A DNA stretch of 64,000 bases from IMG/VR virus record IMGVR_UViG_3300045976_000088, positions 1 to 64,000 of that record; one strand, 5' to 3'. Below are positions 1-8,162 of this stretch, in pieces (the first letter of the stretch is position 1; every line of letters begins with the position of its first letter). Position numbers and translations under genes: made by a program. This stretch comes from a virus. The notes under the pieces are model-generated. The model was not told the DNA's origin, made no database searches, and saw nothing but the letters and a program-made list of their open reading frames with translations.

Positions 1-1
1 C

Positions 2-298
2 GGCGTCCTCATTGGTGCCGGAGGATCGCACCTGTTCTACGCGCCGCGTCTGGAGCTCGCGCGCAACCAGGTCGCGCAGCTGGGCCAGGACATCAAGGAC
101 CAGAACACAGCCATCGACAAGATGAAGTCTGATGCCGAGGAGCGCGAGCGCCAGGCGCAGGCCGCGATCGACGCCGCGCAGGCCGAGGCGCGCCGGCACC
201 AGACCCACGCGCAGCAGCTGCTATCGCGCCAGAAGCCGGCGGGGCAGGACGATTGCCAGGCAGCTGCGGACCTGATCTCTCAGGAGCTCGGAAAATGA
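2..298 (+). CDS. Rz-like inner-membrane spanin, 5' end cut by window edge
   Basis: Frame is open from base 2 to TGA at 296-298; the start lies outside the window. About 98 residues are visible. They are rich in Q, A, E and R with a long charged helix (ARNQVAQLGQDIKDQNTA), as in the periplasmic coiled coil of Rz proteins. A hydrophobic stretch at the visible N-terminus (GVLIGAGGSHLFY) would be the end of the membrane anchor. The stop overlaps the next gene by ATGA, and that gene encodes an outer-membrane lipoprotein, the classic Rz/Rz1 arrangement that disrupts the outer membrane at lysis. Holin and endolysin are expected just upstream. Confidence 0.75.
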   Translation, partial: GVLIGAGGSHLFYAPRLELARNQVAQLGQDIKDQNTAIDKMKSDAEERERQAQAAIDAAQAEARRHQTHAQQLLSRQKPAGQDDCQAAADLISQELGK

Positions 299-540
299 AA
301 CGCGCGCTGATCCTGCTCATTCTGGCGGCGCTCGCCGGCTGCAACACGATGCCGCAGCGCATCGAGGTGCCTGTGCCGGTGCAGTGCCACGTCAAGGCGC
401 CCGACAAGCCGGTGTGGGCCACTGACGCGCTGCAGACCGGCTCGGGCTTGTACGAGAAGGTGCGGGCGCTGCTGGCCGAGCGCGAGCAGCGCATCGCCTA
501 CGAGACGCAGCTGGAAGCCGCCTCGAAGGCCTGCGAGTGA
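295..540 (+). CDS. Rz1-like outer-membrane spanin lipoprotein
   Basis: 81 residues from ATG 295; a TTG at 253 would extend it but would spoil the signal peptide. The N-terminus KRALILLILAALAGC is a short lipoprotein signal with lipobox LAGC, so Cys16 would be lipidated and the protein anchored in the outer membrane. It overlaps the preceding Rz-like gene by 4 bp. Together they would form the two-component spanin that fuses inner and outer membranes in the last lysis step. It is slightly long for Rz1 and poor in proline, but lipobox and context support the call. Confidence 0.8.
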   Translation: MKRALILLILAALAGCNTMPQRIEVPVPVQCHVKAPDKPVWATDALQTGSGLYEKVRALLAEREQRIAYETQLEAASKACE

Positions 541-590
541 GGGCACCGTCGTGATGCAAGACTGCTGCTAGAAGGCGGCAGCAGCACACG

Positions 591-3500
591 ATGACGGCTC
601 TTACTCCGAATCCGGGCTGGGACAGCGTTCCCGAGCTTGAGCTGAACACGCAAGCGATTGGCGGCCCCGGCGGTGCAGCCAACACGCAAGCGCAAGCGCT
701 GCTCAATCGCACCGAGTACCTTTTCAACTTGGTAACGAACGGCACGCCGTTCTCGTTCAACGACCTGGTGACGCAGCTGGTGTCAGCCGGCTTCAATCGT
801 CCGCCGGTGGCGCACACGCAGTCGTCGTCGTCGCTGGATAGTGCTTTCACGCAAACCGGCAACCTGATTGCGGACGACTACGATCCCGACGCGGGAGACA
901 CGTTCTACCTGCAGTCCGTGATCTACAACGGCTCGGCGCTCACGCTCGGCGAGACGTTCGCCACGGCCTACGGCTCAATGTTGGTCGACACCCTCGGGTC
1001 TTGGACCTACACGCTCGGCGCCGCTGCGCGCGCGCTGCGCGCGGGCCAGGTGGTGAACGAGCTGTTCACGTACACCATCGCTGACGGCAAGGGTGGCCTG
1101 GGCACCAAGACGCTGACCGTGACGATCACCGGCACCGACAGCGTGCCCGTGGTCGAGTCGGTCAACGGCTTTGCTCCGCTGAACACCGCCATCAGCGGCA
1201 ACGTGCTGTACCGCTACGCCTTCGCCTGGGAGCCGCTGCCGCTTTACATCACGCAGTTCATCGTCGCCGGCGTGGCCGGCACGCATGCGCCTGGCGATAC
1301 GGTCACCATTCCGAGCGTCGGCACGATCACGATCGCATCGAACGGCGATTTCACGTTCACCCCGGTGACGAACTGGTTCGGCCCGGTGCCGTTGATCACC
1401 TACACGGTGAGCTATGGCGGCCCGACGGCCAACGGCTATCTCACGCTGGCGATCGACAACCTGATCAACACCGGCTTGCCGCTGGTGCTCTACACCGACT
1501 TCGTGAGCGGCCCGATCTCCGGCGGCGAAGATGGCCTCGGCGCCTACCTGTCGATCTTCGGCAAGAACTTCGGCGATGGCACCAGCCTCGGCACGAACAC
1601 CAAGGTGTTCATCGGCGGCGTCGAGGTGTCGGCCTACGTGCGGCAGGACAACGCCGTCACCTATGCGAAAAGCGGCGTGCAGCGCATCGTGGTGCGCCCC
1701 GGGCCGCTAGGTGGCGCAACACCTGGCGTGCCGATCCCGATCATCGTGCAGGTCAGCAGCGTCAACAGCAACGCCGACTGCCACTGGACGCCGAACCCTG
1801 GTCGCATCCTCTACGTTTCGCTGACGGGCAACGACAGCACCGCGGTGCCCGACGACATCAACCATCCCTGGCGCACCCTGCAGTCGCCCACCAACCGACT
1901 GGCGACGGGCGCCTACTCGATCGTGCGCGCCGGAGATCAGGTGGTGGTGCGGGGCGGCGAGTGGAACGACATCGGCTACGACACCTGCTGGATGCGCTTC
2001 CGCGACACGCCGCAGCAGGGTTATGCGCCGAATGGGACGAGCGGAACCGGCTGGATCAACATCACGTCCTACCCGGGTGAGACGGTGCACTACACGACGC
2101 CCGCCGCTTGCTCGGGCGGCATTCAGGGCGCAGGCCAAGCGTTCTCCGGCACGACAGGCGACTTCGTGGCTGTGGCGAACATCCACTTCGAGAACAGCCC
2201 GGGCGTGAATCGCGATGCGGCGCCGGTCAACGTGCAGTACAGCGGCGGCCACTGGCGTGCCGTCAACAACGAAATTGGCCCCTGGCCGGCCGGCAACAGC
2301 GCGGTCCTGAACGGCGCAGGCGTGTCGGGCGCAGGCAACCGCGTCGAGGTGCTTGGCAACCTCATCCACGACATCGACGGCACGAGCGAGCTGCAGAACC
2401 ACGGCATTTACGCCGACGCGACAGCCTATGGCTGGGAGGTGGCCTACAACTGGATCCACGACATCCGCGGCGGCTCGCTGGTGCAGTTCAATGATTCGGA
2501 CGGCACCACGGGCATCGCGCCGACGCCGGAGGGCGTGTGGCCCGGCTTCGTCAACATCCGCGTGCACCACAACTGGCTGGAGGTCTGCGCCAAGTACGGC
2601 ATCAACGTGGCCGACAGCGGGCCCACGGGCGCGGGCACCGTCGACTTCCAGGCCTGGAACAACATCATCATCGGCACGGGCCTGCCAGCGCTGCGGCTGA
2701 ACACGAACACGCCGACCGGCACCGTCGTGTATGCCTTCAACACGATCTATGACTGCGCCCGCACCGTCACGCCAGGCAACGCGATGGTGCGCAATGACGG
2801 CAACCAGGGAGCAGGCCATAGCGTTCTGCTCTACAACAACATCATCTGCTTCGGCCCCAACACGACGGCCGGCTCGACCTGGATGTCGGACACCAGCGGC
2901 CAAAGCTCGGGTTACCAGTGGCGACGCAATCTGTACTACGCTGGCACGCAGACCCCGCCGAATCCGGCCACGCTGGGCGACACGCTGGCGATCGTCGCGG
3001 ATCCGAAGTTCAACAACCCTTCGGGCGGCGACTTCTCGCTGCAGAGCTCGTCGCCGGCGGTCAATGCCGGCACGCAGCCACTGCCGACGGGCATGAACGT
3101 CTTCGACGACTACACGTCGCTGGGCACGCGCAAGCTCGGCGGCGCGCCGGACGTTGGGGCGCTGGAGTACCCGGATCCGAAGCCCTATGTGCTCGTGCCG
3201 CCGACGACGAGCGGCGGCCCGCAAGTGGGCGTCGCGAGCACGGTCAACACCGGTTCCTGGGGTAACAGCCCGACCAGCGTGACCGTGCAGTGGTCGGTGG
3301 GCGGCGCCGATGTGCCTGGCGCGACCAGCACGACCTACACGCCATCGGCCAGTGATGTGCGCCAGACTCTGCGCGTGACGGTGACGGCCACCAACGCGGC
3401 CGGCTCGACGGCATACCCGTTGACGCTGGGAACGATCGCGCAGGGCGCGGGCGGCCCGGTCAACACGGTGGCGCCGACGATCAGCGGCACAGCCTCGGTT

Positions 3501-4370
3501 GGCAGCGTGCTGACCGTCACCGACAACGGAACGTGGACAGGCAGCTACACCGGCTTCGCGTACCAATGGCAGCGCGGGGGCGCCGACATCCCGGGCGCGA
3601 CGGCAAGCACCTACACCCTCCAGAACGGCGATGCCGGTCTGAATGTCGCGTGCGAGGTCTTCGCTCTCAACAGCACCACCGGCAGCGGCGTGGCCGCCTC
3701 GAATAGCATCGGCCCGATCGCGGCCGCGGCCGCCGATCCGGTCGTGGTGCAGCACACGGGCAAGTTCGTGGCCGCTGGCAGCGACACCGTTACCCTGGCC
3801 GGTGTGACGGCGGGCAACTGGGTGCTGGCGCTGATCTACACGCAGCGTGGTGACACCGGCAACGCCACCGCGCTGACCGACAACCGCGGCAACGACCTGC
3901 TGTCGACCAGCGCGGCCTTCTACGTCGACCCCAGCCGCTTCCGCTATGCCAAGGTGCGCGATACGACAGGCGGCGACTACACGGTCTCGATCTCGATCGC
4001 TGCGGACTCTCAGGTGTTCCTGATCGAGCTCACCGGCTGCGACCTGGCGACTTTCCTCGACATCCCCGAGGTGACCTACGCAGGAGACCGCTACTCGGGC
4101 ACGCAGACCTTCAACATCGGCCCGACGACCAAGGCGAAAGACCTGCTGATTGTGCTGGCCGGCTGCGGCGGCACTTCGGCGACCACCATCATCCCCGACG
4201 GGTCGTGGACGGTGCTGGAGGCCGACCTGGTTGGCCGCTCGTCGCCGGCCTCGGTCTGGTCGCAGAAGCTGTCCAGCGTGGGTACCTTTGCCTGCAACTT
4301 CACGCAGGGCGGCACGTCGGCGCCGTACCCTGGCCCCGACGCACTGGCGCTGACGGTGCGCGGCTCCTAA
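591..4370 (+). CDS. large multidomain tail fibre or tailspike-like protein
   Basis: 1259 residues. Domains read by eye: short N-terminal virion-attachment-like part (1-65); cadherin/VCBS-like domain about 70-200 (ends LTVTITGTD); a second beta domain; IPT/TIG-like domain about 305-395 (IFGKNFGDGTSL); a long right-handed parallel beta-helix-like region about 410-860 starting RILYVSLTGNDS, as in pectate-lyase-like tailspikes; two Ig-like repeats about 870-1045, each with a P-G-A-T-(S/A)-T-T/S-Y-T signature; a C-terminal beta domain. The beta-helix suggests polysaccharide binding or cleavage, but no active site could be assigned. It follows the lysis genes and ends convergently with a minus-strand gene. 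Confidence 0.75.
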   Translation: MTALTPNPGWDSVPELELNTQAIGGPGGAANTQAQALLNRTEYLFNLVTNGTPFSFNDLVTQLVSAGFNRPPVAHTQSSSSLDSAFTQTGNLIADDYDPDAGDTFYLQSVIYNGSALTLGETFATAYGSMLVDTLGSWTYTLGAAARALRAGQVVNELFTYTIADGKGGLGTKTLTVTITGTDSVPVVESVNGFAPLNTAISGNVLYRYAFAWEPLPLYITQFIVAGVAGTHAPGDTVTIPSVGTITIASNGDFTFTPVTNWFGPVPLITYTVSYGGPTANGYLTLAIDNLINTGLPLVLYTDFVSGPISGGEDGLGAYLSIFGKNFGDGTSLGTNTKVFIGGVEVSAYVRQDNAVTYAKSGVQRIVVRPGPLGGATPGVPIPIIVQVSSVNSNADCHWTPNPGRILYVSLTGNDSTAVPDDINHPWRTLQSPTNRLATGAYSIVRAGDQVVVRGGEWNDIGYDTCWMRFRDTPQQGYAPNGTSGTGWINITSYPGETVHYTTPAACSGGIQGAGQAFSGTTGDFVAVANIHFENSPGVNRDAAPVNVQYSGGHWRAVNNEIGPWPAGNSAVLNGAGVSGAGNRVEVLGNLIHDIDGTSELQNHGIYADATAYGWEVAYNWIHDIRGGSLVQFNDSDGTTGIAPTPEGVWPGFVNIRVHHNWLEVCAKYGINVADSGPTGAGTVDFQAWNNIIIGTGLPALRLNTNTPTGTVVYAFNTIYDCARTVTPGNAMVRNDGNQGAGHSVLLYNNIICFGPNTTAGSTWMSDTSGQSSGYQWRRNLYYAGTQTPPNPATLGDTLAIVADPKFNNPSGGDFSLQSSSPAVNAGTQPLPTGMNVFDDYTSLGTRKLGGAPDVGALEYPDPKPYVLVPPTTSGGPQVGVASTVNTGSWGNSPTSVTVQWSVGGADVPGATSTTYTPSASDVRQTLRVTVTATNAAGSTAYPLTLGTIAQGAGGPVNTVAPTISGTASVGSVLTVTDNGTWTGSYTGFAYQWQRGGADIPGATASTYTLQNGDAGLNVACEVFALNSTTGSGVAASNSIGPIAAAAADPVVVQHTGKFVAAGSDTVTLAGVTAGNWVLALIYTQRGDTGNATALTDNRGNDLLSTSAAFYVDPSRFRYAKVRDTTGGDYTVSISIAADSQVFLIELTGCDLATFLDIPEVTYAGDRYSGTQTFNIGPTTKAKDLLIVLAGCGGTSATTIIPDGSWTVLEADLVGRSSPASVWSQKLSSVGTFACNFTQGGTSAPYPGPDALALTVRGS

Positions 4371-4630
4371 GCGGCGGCGCGCAGTGGCACCGGCGGCGCG
4401 CCGGCGGACAGCTGATCGTCGATCCACGCGATGCGGCGCGAGTACATATCGGCCAGCGCCTGGTTGTAGTCCGCCGAAAGCTGGTACTCGATGCGCTTGC
4501 GCTCGGCTTCGTAGCGCAGGTCTTCTAGCTCACGCTTCACCGAGATGCGCCGGAACAGGGCGTTGTAGATGGCTCGCATCAAAGGGCGTTGTAGATGGCT
4601 CGCATCAGGGGGTTGATGGGATTGGCCCAT
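4367..4630 (-). CDS. small hypothetical protein with duplicated 5' end
   Basis: 87 residues from ATG 4630, chosen because AAAGGAG lies 5-6 bases upstream. The body (ALFRRISVKRELEDLRY onwards) is a charged helix with no recognised domain. The first 18 codons contain a 25-bp tandem duplication that is read in two different frames. Its last 4 bases overlap the end of the convergent tail-fibre gene. Function unknown. Confidence 0.6.
   Translation of the reverse strand: MGQSHQPPDASHLQRPLMRAIYNALFRRISVKRELEDLRYEAERKRIEYQLSADYNQALADMYSRRIAWIDDQLSAGAPPVPLRAAA
4557..4607. repeat. 25-bp tandem direct duplication, period 26
   Basis: AGGGCGTTGTAGATGGCTCG plus CATCA occurs at 4557-4581 and again at 4583-4607 with a single base between. 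It lies in the 5' end of the minus-strand gene at 4367-4630. A period of 26 changes the reading frame between the two copies. Confidence 0.95.
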
Positions 4631-4648
4631 GGGGGTCTCCTTTCAGGT

Positions 4649-4861
4649 CTAGCGCCGCAGCAGCCACGCCGCCAGGCGCGCGAGGCGCCCCGGGCGCGGC
4701 CGGCGTGCCGGCGCGGGGTTGCGAAACGTGGCGCCCTCGCCCGGGCGCCGATCGTCCATCGGCTCCAGGTCGAGATCCTGCACCGTCAGGCTGGGCAGGT
4801 GATCGTCGGCGATGATCGTCTCCTGGATCTCGAAGTGGGCTGGATCGTAGGGCACGCTCAC
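4649..4861 (-). CDS. small hypothetical protein
   Basis: 70 residues. The start is taken as GTG at 4861, which overlaps the stop of the upstream gene by GTGA; GTG at 4864 is the alternative. The sequence begins VSVPYDPAHFEIQETIIAD and ends in an Arg/Leu-rich tail (LARLAAWLLRR) that could be an amphipathic or membrane-proximal helix. No family recognised. It is translationally coupled to the zinc-finger gene. Confidence 0.6.
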   Translation of the reverse strand: MSVPYDPAHFEIQETIIADDHLPSLTVQDLDLEPMDDRRPGEGATFRNPAPARRPRPGRLARLAAWLLRR

Positions 4862-5760
4862 CACCCCATCCGGCTGGCGCAGATCGGGCCGATGCCGCGA
4901 TCGATGCTGGTGCTGTCGGTGAGCTCGCGGCCGCAGACCGAGCACGCGCCGAAGCGCTGGCCGTAGGCGACAGCCGCCTTCTCCGGGTCCGACGCGGCCG
5001 CCACAATGCGCTGCTCCTCGTCGGGGCTGCACTCGCGCACCTTCAGGAACCTGCCGCCGATGATCTTGCCGAGGTAGGCGCCGCGGCCGTCTTCGCCGGT
5101 GCGCTCCTTCGAGGTGACGTAGATGGCGCCGGCGTTCTTGCTGCTCGCCTTGGCTGGGCTGAGCACGAACGTGTCGAGCCGCAGCTTCGGCGTGCGCACA
5201 CCCTTGGCAAGCGCGTTGGCGAAGGCCTGCTCGACCTTCTCCAGCGGAGCGGCGGCGACGGTCGGCGCCGCTGCCTCGGCCGCCTTGCGCTCCTCGGCGG
5301 CCTGCTGGCGGCGCATCTCGCGATCTAGATCGCTCGCCATGCACTTGCGTACGGCGCCCAGCTGGCCGGGCGTCAGGTTCCCCCAGCGCTGCACCGCGGC
5401 GTGCATCTGCGCAGCGAAGTCGAAGCTCTCGGCGCGGCGCAGGATCCACTCGGCCTCGGCCTCGTTGGCGGCTTTGAACTCCTCCCAGCGGCTGCCGGCC
5501 TTGCGCTCCTCGCGCTGGGCCCGCTGCTGCGCGGCCTTCAGGCGCTCGAACGGGCTGGTCTTGAACGTCAGGACGCGCGCGCCGTTGCACTTGAAGCAGA
5601 CGTTGCCGTGCGAGCTCGGGCCGAGGTACCTGCCGGTGCCGCGGCACTTCGGGCAGGGCTGGGTGTAGACGGGCGCCGCGGCCTGGGCCGCGCTCGGCGC
5701 GCGCACCGGCGCGCTTGCGAGGTCGCTTTCCATGTCGTCGAAGGCGGTCGAGGGCATCAT
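4858..5760 (-). CDS. zinc-finger protein with DnaJ-like CxxCxGxG motif and DUF6011-like C-terminus
   Basis: 300 residues from ATG 5760, with CAGGAG about 7 bases upstream. Residues about 36-60 hold CPKCRGTG...CFKCNGAR, a DnaJ-type zinc motif. The last 30 residues, CSVCGRELTD...GIGPICASRMGW, match the DUF6011-type zinc motif common in phage and plasmid proteins. The middle is an Ala/Glu-rich helix. A role in nucleic-acid or protein binding is likely but not defined. It sits just downstream of the integrase, with its own TATACT -10 box at 5785-5790 on the minus strand. Confidence 0.75.
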   Translation of the reverse strand: MMPSTAFDDMESDLASAPVRAPSAAQAAAPVYTQPCPKCRGTGRYLGPSSHGNVCFKCNGARVLTFKTSPFERLKAAQQRAQREERKAGSRWEEFKAANEAEAEWILRRAESFDFAAQMHAAVQRWGNLTPGQLGAVRKCMASDLDREMRRQQAAEERKAAEAAAPTVAAAPLEKVEQAFANALAKGVRTPKLRLDTFVLSPAKASSKNAGAIYVTSKERTGEDGRGAYLGKIIGGRFLKVRECSPDEEQRIVAAASDPEKAAVAYGQRFGACSVCGRELTDSTSIDRGIGPICASRMGW

Positions 5761-5784
5761 CGCGGTCTCCTGAAGTACAACGCC

Positions 5785-5826
5785 AGTATAACCGGATTTG
5801 ATCATGTGTGTTCGTCTAGGCGAACA
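5785..5826 (-). promoter_or_regulatory. promoter region and inverted repeat between integrase and zinc-finger gene
   Basis: Reading the minus strand: TATACT (5790-5785) is a good -10 box 25 bases before ATG 5760. Directly upstream is TGATCAAATCCGG, part of which (TCAAATCCGGT) recurs in the promoter at 16.9 kb. TGTTCG (5809-5814) and CGAACA (5821-5826) form an inverted repeat. No good -35 box is visible. Confidence 0.5.
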
Positions 5827-5828
5827 AT

Positions 5829-7019
5829 TCATGCGGCCTCCGTTTCCCTTTTCCAGCCGCCCGTGATCACGTTCGCGATCTTGGTCGCCACCTGCGCCTG
5901 CTCTGACTGCTCGCCGTGGATGTAGCGCTCGGTCGTGCTCATCTGCCGGTGGCCCAGCTGCATCGCGATCTGCTTCTGCGACAGGCCGGCGGCCCGGTGG
6001 CCGATCGAGCCGACCGTGTGGCGCAAGGTGTGCGGCGTCGAGCGTGTCGACACTCCGGCGCGCGCCGCGATCTTCTTCCAGCGCTTCCATGGCGACTTCA
6101 GCGGCTCGCCGGCCAGCCGGCCGGGGATCAGCCACTCGCGACAGGCGCCATACACCGCGTCGAGCTCGCGCACGATGTCGAGCGCAGCATCGGGCAGCGG
6201 AATCTCGCGCTGGCCGACCTTCGAGTCCGGCAGCAGCAGGGCCTTCAGGTCGAAGCTGACCCACTCGCGCCGCGCGGTGCGGATCTCGCTGTTGCGGCAG
6301 CCGGTGATCATCCACAGGCGCGCCAGGGCGGCCATGGGCAGGTCGAGCTCGCCCGCGCTGGTCAGATCGGTGCAGGCCTGGTCGACGGCGGCCGTGTCCG
6401 GCACCGACAGGATCAGGTCGCGGGTCTTCAGCCGGAACTTCTTCAGCCGGCGGCAGGGGTTGCTGTTCTGCGGCCGCCAGCCCCAGTCCTCGGCCAGGTT
6501 GAAGGCCTTGCCGAGGAGCGCCACGATCTGGTTGGCAAGGGCGGGGGTCTTCGCGAGCTCGGCCTGCAGCTTCACCACGTCGGCCTTGGTCCACTCAGCC
6601 ACCTTCTTTCCGGCGTGCTTGGGCAGCACGTGCAGCCGCCAGTTCGTCTCGTCGAGCGCCGCGCTGCGCGGCTTCTTGAACGGGATCGCGTGCTCCTTCA
6701 TGAACCGATCCCGCAGGTCTTGCGTGGTGGGCGCGCTGCGCGCTTCCTCGCGCTCGACCGCCGGGTCACGACCCTCGGCCACCGCGGTGAAGACCTTCCG
6801 GGCCAGGTCGCGGGCCTTGTCGGGCGTCATGTCGCAGGCCCGGCCGATGGTCATCTTGCGCTGGGTGTGCGAGGCGTTGCGGTACCGGACCACGTAGGTC
6901 TTGCGGCCGCTTGCCTGGACACGCAGGCCGAAGCCTGGCACCTCTGTGTCCCACCACCACTCGTCGCCCTTCTCGGGCGCCTTGGCGTTGTCGACGACGG
7001 TCTTCGTGAGCTTCGGCAT
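5829..7019 (-). CDS. int: tyrosine-type site-specific integrase, P4-like
   Basis: 396 residues from ATG 7019, with GGAG 8 bases upstream after a hairpin leader. Residues 1-85 look like the arm-DNA-binding domain (GFGLRVQASGRKTYVVRYRN). The catalytic domain has Arg about 242 (TGCRNSEIR), the HTLRH box about 330-334, the LGH box about 355-357 and the nucleophile Tyr about 366 (TERYIH). All expected residues are present, so it should be active in integrating the phage at a host att site. An intact tRNA-Leu lies 248 bp upstream of its start. Confidence 0.93.
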   Translation of the reverse strand: MPKLTKTVVDNAKAPEKGDEWWWDTEVPGFGLRVQASGRKTYVVRYRNASHTQRKMTIGRACDMTPDKARDLARKVFTAVAEGRDPAVEREEARSAPTTQDLRDRFMKEHAIPFKKPRSAALDETNWRLHVLPKHAGKKVAEWTKADVVKLQAELAKTPALANQIVALLGKAFNLAEDWGWRPQNSNPCRRLKKFRLKTRDLILSVPDTAAVDQACTDLTSAGELDLPMAALARLWMITGCRNSEIRTARREWVSFDLKALLLPDSKVGQREIPLPDAALDIVRELDAVYGACREWLIPGRLAGEPLKSPWKRWKKIAARAGVSTRSTPHTLRHTVGSIGHRAAGLSQKQIAMQLGHRQMSTTERYIHGEQSEQAQVATKIANVITGGWKRETEAA

Positions 7020-7140
7020 GCAGGATCTCCAGGGCGCGGGTCGGGCGCAAAAGCCCGGGAACCGCCGTGATGTTGGTGGATGAGGAGCGCCCCGGGCTAG
7101 ACGGCCAAGCCGTTGAAATCGTGGCACTCAGGGACGCCGG

Positions 7141-7203
7141 GTGACGTTCCGTGAACGCGAGTCTGCCAAACTCAAAATCTGCTGTCTAGATCAAATTTGA
7201 TCA
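7141..7203. promoter_or_regulatory. integrase upstream region: shared 14-bp motif and 16-bp palindromic operator-like site
   Basis: GTGACGTTCCGTGA at 7141-7154 is repeated in inverse orientation at 16845-16858, upstream of the HTH regulator. AGATC-AAATTT-GATCA at 7188-7203 holds a perfect 14-bp palindrome and belongs to a family of similar sites seen in at least six other gaps. The rest of 7020-7266 shows a small hairpin near 7098 and no gene. Confidence 0.6.
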
Positions 7204-7266
7204 AGACTTCCCTAGGTGAGACGCGGTATCTAGGGAAAAGCCCGGGCGCAGGTCGGGCGCGAGGCG

Positions 7267-7352
7267 GCCGGGGTGGCGGAACGGTAGACGCAGGGCGCTC
7301 AAAACGCCCCGTCCGCAAGGGCGTGCAGGTTCGACTCCTGTCCCCGGCACCA
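7267..7352 (+). tRNA. tRNA-Leu (anticodon CAA)
   Basis: Acceptor GCCGGGG (7267-7273) pairs perfectly with CCCCGGC (7342-7348), followed by encoded ACCA. The D-arm is GCG-GAACGGTAGA-CGC, the anticodon stem GGGCG/CGCCC with loop CTCAAAA (anticodon CAA), then a long class II variable arm, and a T-arm GCAGG-TTCGACT-CCTGT. All tRNA-Leu hallmarks are present. It is complete and lies between phage genes, so it is phage cargo rather than a host border. It could still carry the attP core. Confidence 0.95.
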
Positions 7353-7353
7353 G

Positions 7354-7950
7354 CTACAGAAGCGCTTGCTGCTTGGGTTGCGCCTCGGCCACCTTCTTCC
7401 CCGCCTGCTTGATCGTCCGATCGGGAGCGTTCACCAGCACCTGCTCCCAGGTCTCGGTAACGACCGGCTCGAAGTGATCTCGCATCGCCGCATAGGTGCG
7501 TGGCCGTACCTTGCTGAGCAGGTCCGGGTTGGTCACAAACAGCCTGAACATCTCGGCGAACCACTCGTAGTCGTTCTCGCAATACGAGGTGATCGGCTCC
7601 TCTCCCGAGGCCTTGCGCATGCCGATGCTGAAGTCGCCAAAGTACGGGCCGACGCGCTGACTGCGCTGCACGTCAACGTGGTGGCCGAGCTCGTGTTGGA
7701 TGACGCCGTAGGGAGTGCGGTCTACGGTGTAGCCGGGGTAGGACCACGATGCGCCGGCTAGGCCGATCGGAGCGCACTTCGCGAGGCACAGGTTGATCCT
7801 GCTCCTTCGATAGTAGGCACAAACACCGAACGCCCAGTCCTTGCTGGGAGCGAACTCGATGACGGGCTCCGGCACGTTGTTAGCTGCACAGAAGCGAGTC
7901 ATGAGGTCGCGCCCGAGCAGCATCAGGTCGTGTTTCGTGAGGTCGATCAT
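7354..7950 (-). CDS. HExxH zinc-metalloprotease-like protein
   Basis: 198 residues from ATG 7950. QHELGHHVDV contains the HExxH zinc-protease signature, and a downstream WFAEMFRLFV could supply the third ligand (Glu). Tyr/Trp-rich segments lie before it. Proteins of this kind are found in phages as uncharacterised peptidases. It ends one base from the tRNA-Leu, which is on the other strand. Target unknown. Confidence 0.6.
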   Translation of the reverse strand: MIDLTKHDLMLLGRDLMTRFCAANNVPEPVIEFAPSKDWAFGVCAYYRRSRINLCLAKCAPIGLAGASWSYPGYTVDRTPYGVIQHELGHHVDVQRSQRVGPYFGDFSIGMRKASGEEPITSYCENDYEWFAEMFRLFVTNPDLLSKVRPRTYAAMRDHFEPVVTETWEQVLVNAPDRTIKQAGKKVAEAQPKQQALL

Positions 7951-7952
7951 GG

Positions 7953-8162
7953 TCAGTCGTCTGCGTAGAGGCGCTTCGTCGGCTCGGGCTGCTGGTGCCG
8001 CGCAGGCCACACCTCGATAACCGGCTCGTGGTGGCCCATGGCGGGCGGCTGCAGGGGATGCAGGTCGATGCGCAGCGTGACGCCCAGCTGCTGGGCCAGG
8101 TGCACCAGCGCTTCGGCCTGGCGGCGCACGATGTTGCACTCGGCAACGCGGTCGGTGGTCAT
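7953..8162 (-). CDS. small hypothetical protein
   Basis: 69 residues. The ATG at 8162 overlaps the dUTPase stop by ATGA. The sequence contains EALVHLAQQLGVTLRIDLHP, likely a helix followed by a strand. No family recognised. It is followed by the metalloprotease-like gene after 2 bases. Confidence 0.65.
   Translation of the reverse strand: MTTDRVAECNIVRRQAEALVHLAQQLGVTLRIDLHPLQPPAMGHHEPVIEVWPARHQQPEPTKRLYADD

Noticed and set aside
1707-4427. 906-codon minus-strand frame under the tail-fibre gene
   Set aside because: Antisense shadow of a high-GC gene; arginine-rich and domain-free, while the plus strand shows clear beta domains.
5761-6594. N-terminal extension of the zinc-finger protein into the integrase region
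   Set aside because: It runs in another frame of the integrase gene, and the real start at 5760 has a ribosome site and promoter.
7020-7352. Prophage border at the tRNA-Leu
   Set aside because: Phage genes continue on both sides (integrase and dUTPase, helicase), so no host DNA junction is visible.
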